Shown: one piece after another, positions 41,720 to 51,376 of the stretch | How positions within the stretch are numbered: the first letter of the stretch is position 1 | How the letters are laid out: each line of letters opens with the position of its first letter | Origin: Synechocystis sp. PCC 7509 | Lineage (GTDB): Bacteria; Cyanobacteriota; Cyanobacteriia; Cyanobacteriales; Chroococcidiopsidaceae | Assembly (NCBI RefSeq): GCF_000332075.2 | Contig: NZ_ALVU02000001.1 | Span: 3,608,324-3,672,323 of the forward strand | Direction of reading: 5' to 3' | DNA length: 64,000 nucleotides | Notes under the pieces: generated by a model | Databases searched by the model: none | Told to the model about the DNA's origin: nothing | The model's input: the letters and a program-made list of their open reading frames with translations, nothing else | Made by a program: the position numbers and the translations under genes

Positions 41720-42910
41720 ATGAAACTTAGCCTGTGTGCGATCGCCCTCAATGAAGAATCAGCTTTACCCAAATGTTTAAGTAGCGTCGCTGGTGTCGTA
41801 GATGAGATAGTTTTGCTCGATACAGGTTCAAGCGATCGCACCTCTGAAATTGCCCTTAGTTTCGGCGCTAGGGTGTACGAATATAAATGGTGTAACGACT
41901 TTTCCGCCGCCCGCAATGAAGCGCTAAAGTACGTTCGAGGTGATTGGGTATTGGTACTAGACGCGGATGAAGTATTAGTCCCAGAAATTGTCCCCAGTCT
42001 CAAGCAAGCAATAAATAACGAAGCCTATTTGCTAATTAATTTACTACGCTATGAAGTTGGAGCGGCAAGTTCTCCCTACTCTTTGGTTTCTCGTTTGTTT
42101 CGCCGTCATTCCAATATTTATTTTGCTCGTCCTTATCATGCTTCGGTAGATGATAGCGTGACATTAATTTTAGAGCGAGAATCTCATTGGAAAATCGGCA
42201 ATTTGCCAGGAGTAGCGATCAATCATGTAGGTTATCAAAAAAATGCGATCGCCTTATTAAACAAGTTTGATAAAGCTAGAACCGCTATGGAAGGCTTTTT
42301 AGCCACCCATCCTCACGATCCTTACGTTTGCAGCAAGTTGGGTGCTTTATATGTTGAGCAGGATTTATTAGCCGAAGGTATGGAATTATTAGAGCGGGGT
42401 TTACAAGCAAAAGATGTTAGTTCTGATCTTCGTTACGAACTTCACTACCATTTAGGAATTGCCTATACAAAAGTGCAACAGGTAGAAAACGCTCAGTCTC
42501 ATTATGAAAGTGCGATCGCATCTTCGGTTTATCCAATGCTCAAACTCGGCGCTTACAATAACTTGGGGGCTTTAAAACGAGCAACGGGCGACTTAATCGC
42601 TGCTAAAACTGCTTACCAAACGGCGGTCAACATCGATCCTAATTTTGCTACTGGTTACTACAACTTGGGAATAACGCTCAAAGCTATGGGGAATTTGACT
42701 GAAGCTATAGCAGCTTATAAAAAAGCAATTTCTATTCATCCCAGTTACGCCGAAGCTTATCAAAACTTAGGGGTAGTTTTATTAAAAGCTGGTTTAGTAG
42801 CCGATAGTTTAGCCGCCTTTAATAGAGCCATTGCTTTACACAACGAGCAAAACCCCGTAGCAGCGCAACAGTTACGCCAAGGCTTGCAAGATATGGGTTT
42901 AGTTAAATAA
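41720..42910 (+). CDS. GT2 glycosyltransferase with C-terminal TPR repeats
   Basis: The 396-residue protein begins with a GT-A glycosyltransferase family 2 core (LSLCAIALNEESALPKCLSS, interrupted, then EIVLLDTGSSDRTSEIA and WVLVLDADEVL; DxD-type DAD near residue 77). TPR repeats follow (about 230-390; YNNLGALKRATGD, GYYNLGITLKAMGN and AYQNLGVVLLKAG). TPR domains probably anchor it to partners or the membrane. It lies 3 bases behind the diguanylate cyclase and overlaps the convergent beta-carbonic anhydrase by 8 bases. The sugar and acceptor are unknown. Confidence 0.85.
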   Translation: MKLSLCAIALNEESALPKCLSSVAGVVDEIVLLDTGSSDRTSEIALSFGARVYEYKWCNDFSAARNEALKYVRGDWVLVLDADEVLVPEIVPSLKQAINNEAYLLINLLRYEVGAASSPYSLVSRLFRRHSNIYFARPYHASVDDSVTLILERESHWKIGNLPGVAINHVGYQKNAIALLNKFDKARTAMEGFLATHPHDPYVCSKLGALYVEQDLLAEGMELLERGLQAKDVSSDLRYELHYHLGIAYTKVQQVENAQSHYESAIASSVYPMLKLGAYNNLGALKRATGDLIAAKTAYQTAVNIDPNFATGYYNLGITLKAMGNLTEAIAAYKKAISIHPSYAEAYQNLGVVLLKAGLVADSLAAFNRAIALHNEQNPVAAQQLRQGLQDMGLVK

Positions 42911-43601
42911 TAGTTACTTCCCCTGTATCTAAATCGTAGCGCCCACCAATAATTTGTAGTTTGCCTTGGGTAACTAAATCAGTCAACAGTTTTGACTTGT
43001 TTAATACTTCTAGTTGATACTGGACATTGGCAATTACTGCGTTGTCAATGCGATCGCCCTCCATATCCTTTATCCTAGCTAGTGCGGGCTTAATATCGGC
43101 GACAAAAGTACCGATTTCCCCTTCCAGCAGTGTACCTTCAACGGCGGCGGTTACTGCTCCACATCTTTCATGACCTAAAATAACAATTAATTGAGAGCCG
43201 AGTATTTTGGTAGCATACTCCAAACTGCCCATAACTCTAGGACTAACAACATTACCCGCGATTCTGACTACAAATAAGTCTCCCAAACCCGCATCAAAAA
43301 TCATTTCCGCCGGAACTCTCGAATCAGCACAGCTAAGAATGGAAGCAAAAGGATGTTGGACAGTGGCAATTTCTGCTAAACGTAATCGCGATTGATGAGG
43401 GTTTCTTCGTTTATCTTGAACAAACCTTTGATTGCCTTCTATTAGCTCTTGGAGCGCCAAAGCCGGACTAATAGGCTGGAAATTCAATTGTTGGGCAAAG
43501 GCGGTAGGAACTTGCATTAAGGGACTGCTAAGAGCCACTATCGCGCCACCACCTAGCTTGATAAAATTTCGACGACCGATAAACCGATTAGTCCGACTCA
43601 T
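42903..43601 (-). CDS. exported beta-class carbonic anhydrase (Tat signal)
   Basis: This 232-residue protein starts with a Tat-type signal (GRRNFIKLGGGAIVALSSPLM, interrupted; RR at residues 10-11) ending near AFA/QQ (about 36). The catalytic zinc set of beta-CAs is complete: C91 with D93 and R95 in LSCADSRV, H144 and C147 in LGHERCGAV. It should interconvert CO2 and bicarbonate in the periplasm or thylakoid lumen. It lies 9 bases after the gamma-CA-like gene on the same strand, so they are likely co-expressed. Its 3' end overlaps the GT2-TPR gene by 8 bases. Confidence 0.9.
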   Translation of the reverse strand: MSRTNRFIGRRNFIKLGGGAIVALSSPLMQVPTAFAQQLNFQPISPALALQELIEGNQRFVQDKRRNPHQSRLRLAEIATVQHPFASILSCADSRVPAEMIFDAGLGDLFVVRIAGNVVSPRVMGSLEYATKILGSQLIVILGHERCGAVTAAVEGTLLEGEIGTFVADIKPALARIKDMEGDRIDNAVIANVQYQLEVLNKSKLLTDLVTQGKLQIIGGRYDLDTGEVTII

Positions 43602-43610
43602 TACTTGACC

Positions 43611-44738
43611 TTAACGACGTACTCGTGGGAGTTTATCAGCTTGAGCTTGAGTAGTAATTAAGGCATTATCGGGAATAGATACGCGATCGCGCAAAGTTAC
43701 CCCTACAACTACCGCACCCGTTCCAATAGTTACATTATTTCCCACTTTAGATTTAAACAATACCGCATCGTCGCCGATAGTTAAATTATTGCCAACTTCC
43801 AATGGGCCGTGAAAAACAATATTATCATCGGTATTAAGACCATTGCCAATTTTGATATTTGTACCTTTGAGGGCGTGAAAAGTTACTCGATCTTCAATTT
43901 CAGCATTATTACCAATAATAATCGGCGCACCTTCATCCGCCCGGATTGACGATCTTTCGCCCACTACACTATTTGCACCTAATCGAACATCGCCTACAAT
44001 CCGCGCAAATTCTTCTAGGCGAACATTTTTACCTATAGTTGGTGCTACAGGCTTAGTATTCCAAGAAGTTTTTGGTGCAGCACCTACACCTGTTACGCCA
44101 TCGTAGCCTTTTTCTTGATATAGCTCGTTATAATGCTCGGCAAATTCTTCGTTAACTTCCAATACTTCGTTTTGAAATTCGGAATTTGCTTCGGCTTTAG
44201 GTTTTAGTGCATTAGCTTGAGCTTGGGTGGTAATTTTAGCGCCGATTGGCACAATGCGATCTTTAGGAATTCTAACACCAGTAACGGTTGCACCGTGCAG
44301 TACAAACACACCGTCTTCAAGAGTGCTATTAGTAATTCGCGCTCTAAAGCCTACAAAATTGAAGTTGCCTAGCTTAGAATTTTTAATTACTGCTTGGTGA
44401 GCAATACTAACTCGATTTTGGGTACTGCTTGATTTTGCCCCACAATCTGCCGCCGGAGCGGGAGCATTCCGCGACGCTAAAAAGTGAATATTGTCTTGTA
44501 AGTTGGTTTCATTACCAATACAAATTTTAGTGCCAGGTTCAGCGCTAACAATAGTATTGGAGGCAACAAAGCTTTTTTCACCGATCGCTACATCTCCAAA
44601 TAAGTCTACCAAAGGGCTAACGAAGCTTGAAGGTGCTACCACCAATTTAGACATTCCCGACTGAGCGAGAACTTCTACACCTACAGCAAGGGTAGAGAGT
44701 CCAGTAAGTGCGATCGCAACAGAGCGAAGTTTAAACAT
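43611..44738 (-). CDS. exported tandem gamma-carbonic-anhydrase-like protein (two LbetaH domains)
   Basis: The 375-residue protein has a Sec-type signal peptide (LRSVAIALTGLSTLAVGVEVLAQ, interrupted by none; cleavage near 26) and two left-handed beta-helix domains of the CcmM/gamma-CA type (about 33-180 and 232-372), joined by a helical linker. Domain 2 has RAD (R266, D268), H288 and H310 but Asp305 where the third His is expected. Domain 1 has only H114 of the three (L87 and K119 at the others). The metal site could be composite or absent. It precedes the beta-CA gene by 9 bases. Confidence 0.82.
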   Translation of the reverse strand: MFKLRSVAIALTGLSTLAVGVEVLAQSGMSKLVVAPSSFVSPLVDLFGDVAIGEKSFVASNTIVSAEPGTKICIGNETNLQDNIHFLASRNAPAPAADCGAKSSSTQNRVSIAHQAVIKNSKLGNFNFVGFRARITNSTLEDGVFVLHGATVTGVRIPKDRIVPIGAKITTQAQANALKPKAEANSEFQNEVLEVNEEFAEHYNELYQEKGYDGVTGVGAAPKTSWNTKPVAPTIGKNVRLEEFARIVGDVRLGANSVVGERSSIRADEGAPIIIGNNAEIEDRVTFHALKGTNIKIGNGLNTDDNIVFHGPLEVGNNLTIGDDAVLFKSKVGNNVTIGTGAVVVGVTLRDRVSIPDNALITTQAQADKLPRVRR

Positions 44739-44924
44739 AAATATCGTTTCCTAAAATCAATTTTTTTTGAGTGAGTGTAAAACAAATTACAACACAACAG
44801 CTAAATTTAAGATTAAATAGTCAAGATTCAATCAGAGTTTTTACGGAAAAGACTGATAAACTTACTATTTTTCTTAAACTGCTTAAGTAAATATACGGCG
44901 AATTTAACTAACTACTAGGAAAAT

Positions 44925-45791
44925 TTATATTTCCGGTGGGGCTTCCAGAGCGATCGCACCCAATGCACCTTTACGGAAATCTGTCAACATTTGCCTAGCG
45001 GTGCGCTCTATATCTCCTTGATGGCGTTTTTGCGCTAATGCAATTAAATAATCTTCCGCCGTCATCTCAGCAAAATCGAGGTCGTACCGCGTTAATAAAG
45101 GATTATTTGGTAAAAAAACTGGGGAATTAATTGCTAATTGTTGCAGCAACTCAATTAAAACTGTTGCTACTCGTTGATTATCGTAGGAAGCATCGCCAAT
45201 ATCATCGCAAATAGCTAGTTTAAACGCATTTACTTGATTATTTAGTTTAATAGGAATAATCCCCGGCGCATCTAATAATTCTAGTTGGTCAGAAATTCGC
45301 ACCCAACGCAACTGACGAGTAACCCCCGCCCGCGCCGCACTTTCTACAACTCGCCGATTGAGTAAGCGATTAATTAAAGCTGATTTGCCCACATTCGGAA
45401 ACCCAATTACCACCGCTCGAACAGGACGCGGTAGCATTCCGCGCAGTTGTCGCCGCTCATTGAGTTCTATTCCTGCCTTTTGGGCGGCTTTGGCAACGGC
45501 GGTTATCCCTTTCCCGGCTTGCGCGTCGGTAAAATATGGTTCTTCTCCTTGCTCTCTAAACCACCGCATCCAAGCTTGTTGAGCGGCAGGCGAAATCATA
45601 TCTAAGCGGTTTAATACTAAAACTCGCTCCTTAGTACCTATCCATTCTTGGGCTTGGGGATGACAAGTTGCTAGAGGAATCCTTGTATCTCGTACTTCTA
45701 AAACTACATCTACGAGTTTTAGCTGTTCTTTGAGGGCTTTTTCTGCCTTAGCTATATGACCGGGATACCACTGGATAGGAGTAGTTTTCAT
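44925..45791 (-). CDS. rbgA: ribosome biogenesis GTPase, YlqF/RbgA type
   Basis: This 288-residue GTPase has the circularly permuted G-motif order of the YlqF/RbgA family: G4 NRLD (61-64) first, then G1 GFPNVGKS (130-137), then G3 DAPG (174-177). The N-terminal QWYPGHIAKAEKAL is the family signature. It helps late assembly of the 50S subunit. Length and motif order are normal. Cytosolic. It stands alone between the gamma-CA-like gene and the Usp gene. Confidence 0.93.
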   Translation of the reverse strand: MKTTPIQWYPGHIAKAEKALKEQLKLVDVVLEVRDTRIPLATCHPQAQEWIGTKERVLVLNRLDMISPAAQQAWMRWFREQGEEPYFTDAQAGKGITAVAKAAQKAGIELNERRQLRGMLPRPVRAVVIGFPNVGKSALINRLLNRRVVESAARAGVTRQLRWVRISDQLELLDAPGIIPIKLNNQVNAFKLAICDDIGDASYDNQRVATVLIELLQQLAINSPVFLPNNPLLTRYDLDFAEMTAEDYLIALAQKRHQGDIERTARQMLTDFRKGALGAIALEAPPEI

Positions 45792-45893
45792 AAATAGTTT
45801 TATTATCTAAAGCTTCAAGCAGTGCAACACATCTGTTGTACTGCTAACACATATACTGCCGCTACGGGATTGGTGCGATCGCTCTAAATATTA

Positions 45894-46301
45894 TTAAGGG
45901 ACTACCAGCACAGGACAAGGAGAAAGGTTAATAACCCGGTTGGTGACGCTTTCGGATGCTCCATCTTCGGTTAATCCTAATCCGCGACAGCCCATAACAA
46001 TTAAGTTTGCCCCAATTTCATCAGCTACATCGCAAATTGTAAAAGCTGGCTTACCTGCTCTTTCTAAAACTTCCGCGCTGATACCTTGCTGACTAAATAA
46101 AGCTTGGGCATTTTGCAATAACTGGGCTACGGCTTCGGGGGAAGTCATTACTTGTTCGCCTGGAGATTCTTCTGTGGGCGATTCTATCACCGATAGCAGC
46201 ACCAAACGGCTATGATACTGCTGCACAATGTTGACAACAACTTCTGCCGCTTCTTGAGTTTCTCGGCTGCGATCGATGGGAAATAAAACAGTCTTAAACA
46301 T
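45894..46301 (-). CDS. universal stress protein (UspA family)
   Basis: This 135-residue protein has the Usp fold: TVLFPIDRSRETQEAAE at the N-terminus, AEVLERAGKPAFTICDVADEIGANLIVMGCRGLG in the centre and RVINLSPCPVLVV at the end. The G-x-R-G-x-G-x(9)-G-S/T-type loop (GCRGLGLTEDGASESVTNRV) suggests ATP binding. It probably acts in stress or energy adaptation; no partner is evident. It is divergent from pgk, whose gene starts 96 bases away. Confidence 0.88.
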   Translation of the reverse strand: MFKTVLFPIDRSRETQEAAEVVVNIVQQYHSRLVLLSVIESPTEESPGEQVMTSPEAVAQLLQNAQALFSQQGISAEVLERAGKPAFTICDVADEIGANLIVMGCRGLGLTEDGASESVTNRVINLSPCPVLVVP

Positions 46302-46396
46302 GAATAGATACCTACGCTACCTTGCTCCGGTAAAATGTGGACGGTGCTAAACATTGACATACCAAAAATACAAACGCGCTCTAGGAGATTAACCCT

Positions 46397-47599
46397 GTGT
46401 CCAAAAAAACTTTAGCAAATTTGTCGTCTTCCGATTTATCTGGCAAACGCGCCCTTGTCCGAGTAGATTTTAATGTACCTTTGGATGACCAAGGCAACAT
46501 TACTGATGATACCCGGATTCGGGCGGCACTACCTACCATTCAAGACTTAATGCAAAAAGGCGCTAAGACAATTTTAGCCAGCCACTTCGGTCGTCCCAAG
46601 GGTGTAACAGATAAATTGCGCTTGACTCCCGTTGCTAAACGTTTGTCTGAGTTACTTGGTACTGAAGTCATCAAATGCGATGACTGTATTGGGGAGGAAG
46701 TTACAACCAAAGTTGCAGCAATGCAAAATGGTCAAGTGTTGTTGCTAGAAAATGTCCGTTTCCATCCTGAAGAAGAAAAAAATGACCCCGAATTTGCTAA
46801 ACAATTGGCTGCAAATGCCGATATGTATGTAAATGACGCTTTTGGGACAGCCCACCGCGCTCATGCTTCCACGGAAGGGGTAACTCACTATCTCAGTCCT
46901 TCGGTGGCTGGTTATTTGATTGAAAAAGAGTTGAAATACTTGCAAAATGCGATTGAAAATCCTCAACGCCCGTTAGCAGCAATTATTGGCGGCTCTAAAG
47001 TTTCTAGTAAAATTGGCGTAATTGAAACGTTGATTGATAAGTGCGATAAGTTGCTTCTCGGTGGAGGGATGATTTTTACATTTTACAAAGCGCGGGGAAT
47101 TAGTGTCGGTAAGTCTTTGGTGGAAGAAGATAAGTTAGAACTAGCTAAGTCTTTGGAAGCTAAGGCAAAAGAGCGCGGTGTATCGCTACTACTGCCTACC
47201 GATGTAGTTGTTGCTGATAAGTTTGCTGCTGATGCTAATGCCCAAATTGTTAGTATTGACAACATTCCCGACGATGGTATGGGTTTAGATATTGGACCCG
47301 ACTCAATTAAAACTTTTCAAGAGGCTTTAGCTGATTGTAAAAGCGTGATTTGGAATGGCCCAATGGGTGTGTTTGAGTTTGATAAGTTTGCTAAAGGTAC
47401 AGAAGCGATCGCTTATTCTTTAGCGGATCTTACCAAAACAGGCGCGGCGACTATTATTGGTGGTGGTGATTCGGTGGCGGCGGTAGAAAAAGTTGGACTT
47501 GCTGACCAAATGAGCCATATCTCCACTGGTGGCGGTGCTAGTTTGGAATTGCTAGAAGGTAAAGAACTTCCCGGAATTGCCGCGTTAGATGATGCTTAA
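46397..47599 (+). CDS. pgk: phosphoglycerate kinase
   Basis: This 400-residue Pgk carries the family signatures: [20 protein letters not shown] at the N-terminus, [54 protein letters not shown] and [11 protein letters not shown] near the C-terminus. It makes ATP in glycolysis and uses it in the Calvin cycle. Start is GTG 46397 behind a GGAG-like stretch (TAGGAG, about 46383). Length is normal; no internal damage. Cytosolic and housekeeping. Confidence 0.97.
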   Translation: MSKKTLANLSSSDLSGKRALVRVDFNVPLDDQGNITDDTRIRAALPTIQDLMQKGAKTILASHFGRPKGVTDKLRLTPVAKRLSELLGTEVIKCDDCIGEEVTTKVAAMQNGQVLLLENVRFHPEEEKNDPEFAKQLAANADMYVNDAFGTAHRAHASTEGVTHYLSPSVAGYLIEKELKYLQNAIENPQRPLAAIIGGSKVSSKIGVIETLIDKCDKLLLGGGMIFTFYKARGISVGKSLVEEDKLELAKSLEAKAKERGVSLLLPTDVVVADKFAADANAQIVSIDNIPDDGMGLDIGPDSIKTFQEALADCKSVIWNGPMGVFEFDKFAKGTEAIAYSLADLTKTGAATIIGGGDSVAAVEKVGLADQMSHISTGGGASLELLEGKELPGIAALDDA

Positions 47600-47613
47600 A
47601 AAATAACTCTTTA

Positions 47614-47655
47614 TTAAGCAGTGGTAGCGGTATATTCCTTGCTACAACTGCTTAA
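47614..47655 (+). terminator. hairpin after pgk
   Basis: TTAAGCAGT (47614-47622) pairs with ACTGCTTAA (47647-47655), and inside them GTAGC (47624-47628) pairs with GCTAC (47641-47645), giving a 14-bp stem with a one-base mismatch. There is no clear T-run after it, so termination may be weak or Rho-dependent. It starts 15 bases past the pgk stop. Confidence 0.5.
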
Positions 47656-47786
47656 TCATTGAATGTATCTTTGGATAGTAGGCGCGTATAGCACTTGTTG
47701 CGTAATTTGAATTTAGTAAAAGAGTTTTGAGTGTTTCCCAGCACTAATTTCGCCCAATAAATCAATAAAACAAGGAGTGGTCTTTT

Positions 47787-48122
47787 ATGCAGCAAGTTTT
47801 AGCAACTTTTTTGCGAAAAATCGTCGTAATTTTGTTAGTTGGCTTTATAAGTATTTCTAGCTTTGCGATTAGCAGTGCGCCAAGTTTTGCCGCAACTCCT
47901 AACCAAAAATTGATTCAGCAAGAAAATTTAGATAAGCCTAGTCAATCGGTAAGCGATCGCGAACAAGCTTATGAAGAACAATTAGAGGCGGAAAAAAATC
48001 CAGATAAAGTCTTTTCGGAGAATTTGAAGGAATACAAAAAAGAAAATCCTGGGGAAGGCATTATCGAAAAAGCTGTAGAAGGTGCTGAAAAAGCCGTTGA
48101 AAAAGTCACAGGCAAAAAATAA
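47787..48122 (+). CDS. small secreted hypothetical protein
   Basis: The 111-residue protein has a Sec signal peptide (about 9-35; IVVILLVGFISISSFAISSAPSFA, interrupted; cleavage at AFA/ATP-like SFA-A). The mature part is highly charged, rich in Glu and Lys, and probably helical (EQAYEEQLEAEKNPDKVFSENLKEYKKENPGEG, interrupted). It ends with an alanine/lysine/valine-rich repeat (IEKAVEGAEKAVEKV). An AAGGAG site precedes the ATG. I recognise no family; a periplasmic or extracellular hypothetical protein. It is followed by a good terminator. Confidence 0.8.
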   Translation: MQQVLATFLRKIVVILLVGFISISSFAISSAPSFAATPNQKLIQQENLDKPSQSVSDREQAYEEQLEAEKNPDKVFSENLKEYKKENPGEGIIEKAVEGAEKAVEKVTGKK

Positions 48123-48142
48123 CATCACACTTTTATTTATTT

Positions 48143-48175
48143 AGAGACGTTGATAAAACGTCTCTTATTTTTCTA
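48143..48175 (+). terminator. Rho-independent terminator after the small secreted protein gene
   Basis: AGAGACGTT (48143-48151) pairs with AACGTCTCT (48157-48165), 9 bp with a 5-base loop, followed by TATTTTTC. The next gene starts at 48177, so the hairpin sits just before its ATG. Confidence 0.85.
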
Positions 48176-48176
48176 A

Positions 48177-48674
48177 ATGCTACCTTTTGATTATTCTCTA
48201 GATTTTAAAAATATTGATTTTCGCGATCGCCCAGACCTTTATCGAGTTGGTAAGGGCGAACAGGGCGTACTTTTAGTTGAACCTTACAAATCAGAAATTC
48301 TCCCCTATTGGCGATTTAAAAATCCCGAAATTGCCCAGCAATCGAGCGAAAAAATCTACGAGATGTTTTTAGAATATCTTGACAAAAACGACTTTGTAGG
48401 GGCGGATATGGCGCGAAAATTCATTCAAATGGGTTATACGCGATCGCGCAGGTATGCAAATCACAAAAGCGGTCGAAAATATAAGCAAAACCCCCAAAAA
48501 GAACTAACGAAAGCCGCAGTAATGGCAGCAAGACAAGAGATTTTACCTAATGAAGTAGATCCAATTAAAGCGGAATCGGCGGCAATATTTAAAGTGAAAT
48601 GGATAGAAGCAAAAACTAATCCTAAATACCTTCAGCTACTCGCACAACATAAGCAAATGTACGAAAAAGAGTAA
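48177..48674 (+). CDS. DUF4385 family protein
   Basis: This 165-residue protein matches DUF4385: FDYSLDFKNIDFRDRPDLYRVGKGEQGVLLVEPYKSEILP, interrupted here, then YWRFK, FVGADMARKFIQMGYTRSRRYANHKSGRKY, and the C-terminal KWIEAKTNPKYLQL. It is cytosolic, with no signal or membrane segment. No biochemical role is known. It follows the terminator at 48143 closely, so its own promoter or leaderless expression must lie near there. Confidence 0.85.
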   Translation: MLPFDYSLDFKNIDFRDRPDLYRVGKGEQGVLLVEPYKSEILPYWRFKNPEIAQQSSEKIYEMFLEYLDKNDFVGADMARKFIQMGYTRSRRYANHKSGRKYKQNPQKELTKAAVMAARQEILPNEVDPIKAESAAIFKVKWIEAKTNPKYLQLLAQHKQMYEKE

Positions 48675-48728
48675 GTCAAAATATAGTGACAGCAAAGGCG
48701 ATCGCGTTAATTTATTGAACTGCTTACT

Positions 48729-49463
48729 TTAGAAAAATGCTGCTTGATGGCGAATCAAATTAAAAAATTCTTCGCGGGTTTTTTGATCTTCTTGAAACAC
48801 ACCTACCATGGCACTTGTTACTGTCCAAGAGCCGGGTTTTTGTACGCCTCGCATAACCATACACATATGACTTGCTTCAATTACTACGGCAACTCCTTTT
48901 GGTTCTAAAATAGTTTGTACAGCTTCGGCAATTTGACGGGTTAATCTTTCTTGGACTTGCAAGCGCCGAGAATACATCTCCACAATTCGCGCCAGCTTGC
49001 TTAAACCTACTACTTTTTGATTGGGGATATAAGCAACATGAGTTCTGCCCATAAAGGGCAACATATGGTGTTCGCAAAGGCTAAAAGTGCTGATATCTCT
49101 AACCAGTACCATCTCATTATGCCCTTCATCAAAAATTGCTCCGTTAACCAAGTCATCTAAAGATTGGTTGTAGCCACTGGTAAGAAATCGCATGGCTTCC
49201 GCAACCCGCTTAGGAGTCTTCAATAATCCCTCCCGTTCTGGATCTTCCCCAACCCCTAATAACAACGTCCTTACCGCTTCCATCATTGGCTCGTTGAGGT
49301 CTTCTGACGGTGGCTGTAAGTTTGGCTCTTTGCCGTTTTGAGTGTTGCGATCGGGTCTAGTTGAAACGCCAATATTTAAGGGATTTTGTTCGTCCATAGA
49401 TTCTCTCCTATCAGAAATTAAAGAAGATTCAGCGCGATTTTGCCCGTTAGTATTAGTGGTCAT
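48729..49463 (-). CDS. folE: GTP cyclohydrolase I
   Basis: This 244-residue FolE makes dihydroneopterin triphosphate from GTP, the first step of tetrahydrofolate and pterin synthesis. The zinc ligands are present: C130 and H132-H133 in LCEHHMLPF, and C201 in [10 protein letters not shown]. The substrate signature [23 protein letters not shown] is intact. The first 50 residues ([19 protein letters not shown] and so on) are a Ser/Asn-rich extension beyond the usual start, common in cyanobacteria. It is followed by the SDR gene on the same strand, 68 bases apart upstream. Confidence 0.95.
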   Translation of the reverse strand: MTTNTNGQNRAESSLISDRRESMDEQNPLNIGVSTRPDRNTQNGKEPNLQPPSEDLNEPMMEAVRTLLLGVGEDPEREGLLKTPKRVAEAMRFLTSGYNQSLDDLVNGAIFDEGHNEMVLVRDISTFSLCEHHMLPFMGRTHVAYIPNQKVVGLSKLARIVEMYSRRLQVQERLTRQIAEAVQTILEPKGVAVVIEASHMCMVMRGVQKPGSWTVTSAMVGVFQEDQKTREEFFNLIRHQAAFF

Positions 49464-49531
49464 AATCTTATAGTTAGTTAAATTTAGGCAAAGGGCGCGT
49501 TCACGAAGTGTTCGCTCTGCGAAATCGCATT

Positions 49532-50251
49532 TTATAAACTTCCCGCGCTGGGCATTAATATCAATTCATCAATTACGGCTTGCTTGGGCAACAATGCAGT
49601 GTGCAGAATCGTTTGAGCGACAATTTGGGGTGTTAACATGGCTTTACGGTCAAAATCCGAATCCAAAGCGTCCCATAGCTCGGTATCCACCGCTCCCGGA
49701 CAAATAGCTGTAACTCGGATACCGCGATCGCGTTCTTCTACAGCTACAGTTTTAGAAAGGGCAATTAATCCGGCTTTACTGACGCTGTAAGCTCCCCAAC
49801 CTGGAAATTGTTGTTTCCCAGCAATAGAGGCAACATTAATAATTGTCCCCCCTCCACGATGTCGCATAGTTGGTAATATGCCGACAATGCACTGAAATAC
49901 ACTGGTAAGGTTGAGATTAATCACTGTCAGCCAGTCAGCTAAAGGTGTTTCGCTCAACGTGCCAATGTAACCGATTCCAGCATTATTAACTAAAATATCA
50001 ATGCCGCCAAAGTCCGCCGCAATTAATTTTATTTGCTCCTGCACCTGGTCAAGGTTGGCTAAATCTAGCTCGTAAGCTTTGGCTTTTACTCCCGTAGCAA
50101 CGGATGCTTCGGCAACGGCGGTTAGTTTATCCATAGAACGACTTACTAAAGCGACATCAATTCCGGCTTTGGCAAATTCTAACGCTGTTGCCTTGCCAAT
50201 ACCGCTACTCGCCCCAGTAATTAAGGCTTTAGGCTTAATTAAATTAGTCAT
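49532..50251 (-). CDS. short-chain dehydrogenase/reductase (3-oxoacyl-type)
   Basis: This 239-residue classical SDR has [16 protein letters not shown] (coenzyme loop, about 14-29), [24 protein letters not shown] with the catalytic Ser, and [11 protein letters not shown] with the catalytic Tyr and Lys. R38-like (LVSRSMD) suggests NADP. The substrate is unknown. It lies in the same direction as accA, aar and ado upstream; in several cyanobacteria such an SDR accompanies the alkane genes, but a functional link is inference. Confidence 0.9.
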   Translation of the reverse strand: MTNLIKPKALITGASSGIGKATALEFAKAGIDVALVSRSMDKLTAVAEASVATGVKAKAYELDLANLDQVQEQIKLIAADFGGIDILVNNAGIGYIGTLSETPLADWLTVINLNLTSVFQCIVGILPTMRHRGGGTIINVASIAGKQQFPGWGAYSVSKAGLIALSKTVAVEERDRGIRVTAICPGAVDTELWDALDSDFDRKAMLTPQIVAQTILHTALLPKQAVIDELILMPSAGSL

Positions 50252-50362
50252 AAAACCTATATACTCTTGCGCCTAAGTTGGCATTATTACGAGCTAAAGT
50301 AATAAAACTTTACATCTCTTTATTAACTATACCACTTAGGGCAGATTCAACAAAAAATGTTA

Positions 50363-51343
50363 TTAATGTTGCAATTCTGAGAACTTCCCTAGTTGGCGGA
50401 ATTTTTGGTAGCGCCTTTCTCTAAGCTCGGAACTTGATAATTTAGATAATTCGTCTAAGTTATCCACCAAGGCTTGCTTGAGCGTAGCGGCGGCGGTAAC
50501 AGGGTCAGAATGAGCGCCGCCGACGGGTTCGGGAATAATACTGTCGATGATCCCTAAGTTTTTTAAATCCCAAGAAGTAATTTTTAAAGCCACCGCCGCT
50601 TGAGGGGCTTTGCTGGCATCTTTCCACAGGATCGCCGCGCAGGCTTCGGGAGTAGCAACGGTATAAACCGAGTGTTCAAACATTAATAAGCGATCGCCTA
50701 CACCAATACCCAAAGCCCCCCCCGAACCACCTTCCCCAATTACCGTACAAATAATTGGCACATCAAGGCGGAACATTTCGCGCAAATTGTAAGCGATCGC
50801 TTCTCCTTGTCCTTGGTGTTCGGCTTGGATTCCTGACCATGCCCCCGGAGTGTCAATAAAGGTGATTATCGGCATCCCAAAACGGTTGGCGTGATCCATC
50901 AAACGCATGGCTTTACGATAGCCTCCAGGGGATGCCATGCCAAAATTACGAGCAATATTATCTTTAGTGTCTCGCCCTTTTTGCTGACCTAACATAACTA
51001 CGGGACGACCTGCTAACCGCGCTACGCCGCCAACTAAAGCCGGATCGTCAACTCCTCGGCGATCGCCATGTAATTCTAGCCACTCGTCGCTAATTGCCTG
51101 AATATAATCAAAGGTACTAGGGCGGCGGGGATGACGGGCTAATTGTAATCTTTGGGCGGGGGAAAGACTGCTAAAAATCTCTTGGCGCAAGGATTTTGCC
51201 CGTGTTTCTAGCCTTCTAATTTCCTCAGACACATCAACGCCGTTTTCTGTTGCTAGTTCGCGGATTTGGTCAATTCGCAATTCTAGATCCATCAACGGCT
51301 TTTCAAAGTCTAGCAATAGGGGTTTGCGCTCAATCGTTGCCAT
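50363..51343 (-). CDS. accA: acetyl-CoA carboxylase carboxyltransferase subunit alpha
   Basis: This 326-residue AccA pairs with AccD to transfer carboxyl from biotin to acetyl-CoA for fatty-acid synthesis. Recognisable blocks are [20 protein letters not shown] at the N-terminus, [56 protein letters not shown] (interrupted by family variation) and [20 protein letters not shown]. Length is normal. It follows aar on the same strand with 33 bases between, a conserved cyanobacterial arrangement that feeds acyl chains to the alkane pathway. Confidence 0.96.
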   Translation of the reverse strand: MATIERKPLLLDFEKPLMDLELRIDQIRELATENGVDVSEEIRRLETRAKSLRQEIFSSLSPAQRLQLARHPRRPSTFDYIQAISDEWLELHGDRRGVDDPALVGGVARLAGRPVVMLGQQKGRDTKDNIARNFGMASPGGYRKAMRLMDHANRFGMPIITFIDTPGAWSGIQAEHQGQGEAIAYNLREMFRLDVPIICTVIGEGGSGGALGIGVGDRLLMFEHSVYTVATPEACAAILWKDASKAPQAAVALKITSWDLKNLGIIDSIIPEPVGGAHSDPVTAAATLKQALVDNLDELSKLSSSELRERRYQKFRQLGKFSELQH

Positions 51344-51376
51344 AATGTGCGATCGTGTCTTTGTTTCTCTAAGTAT

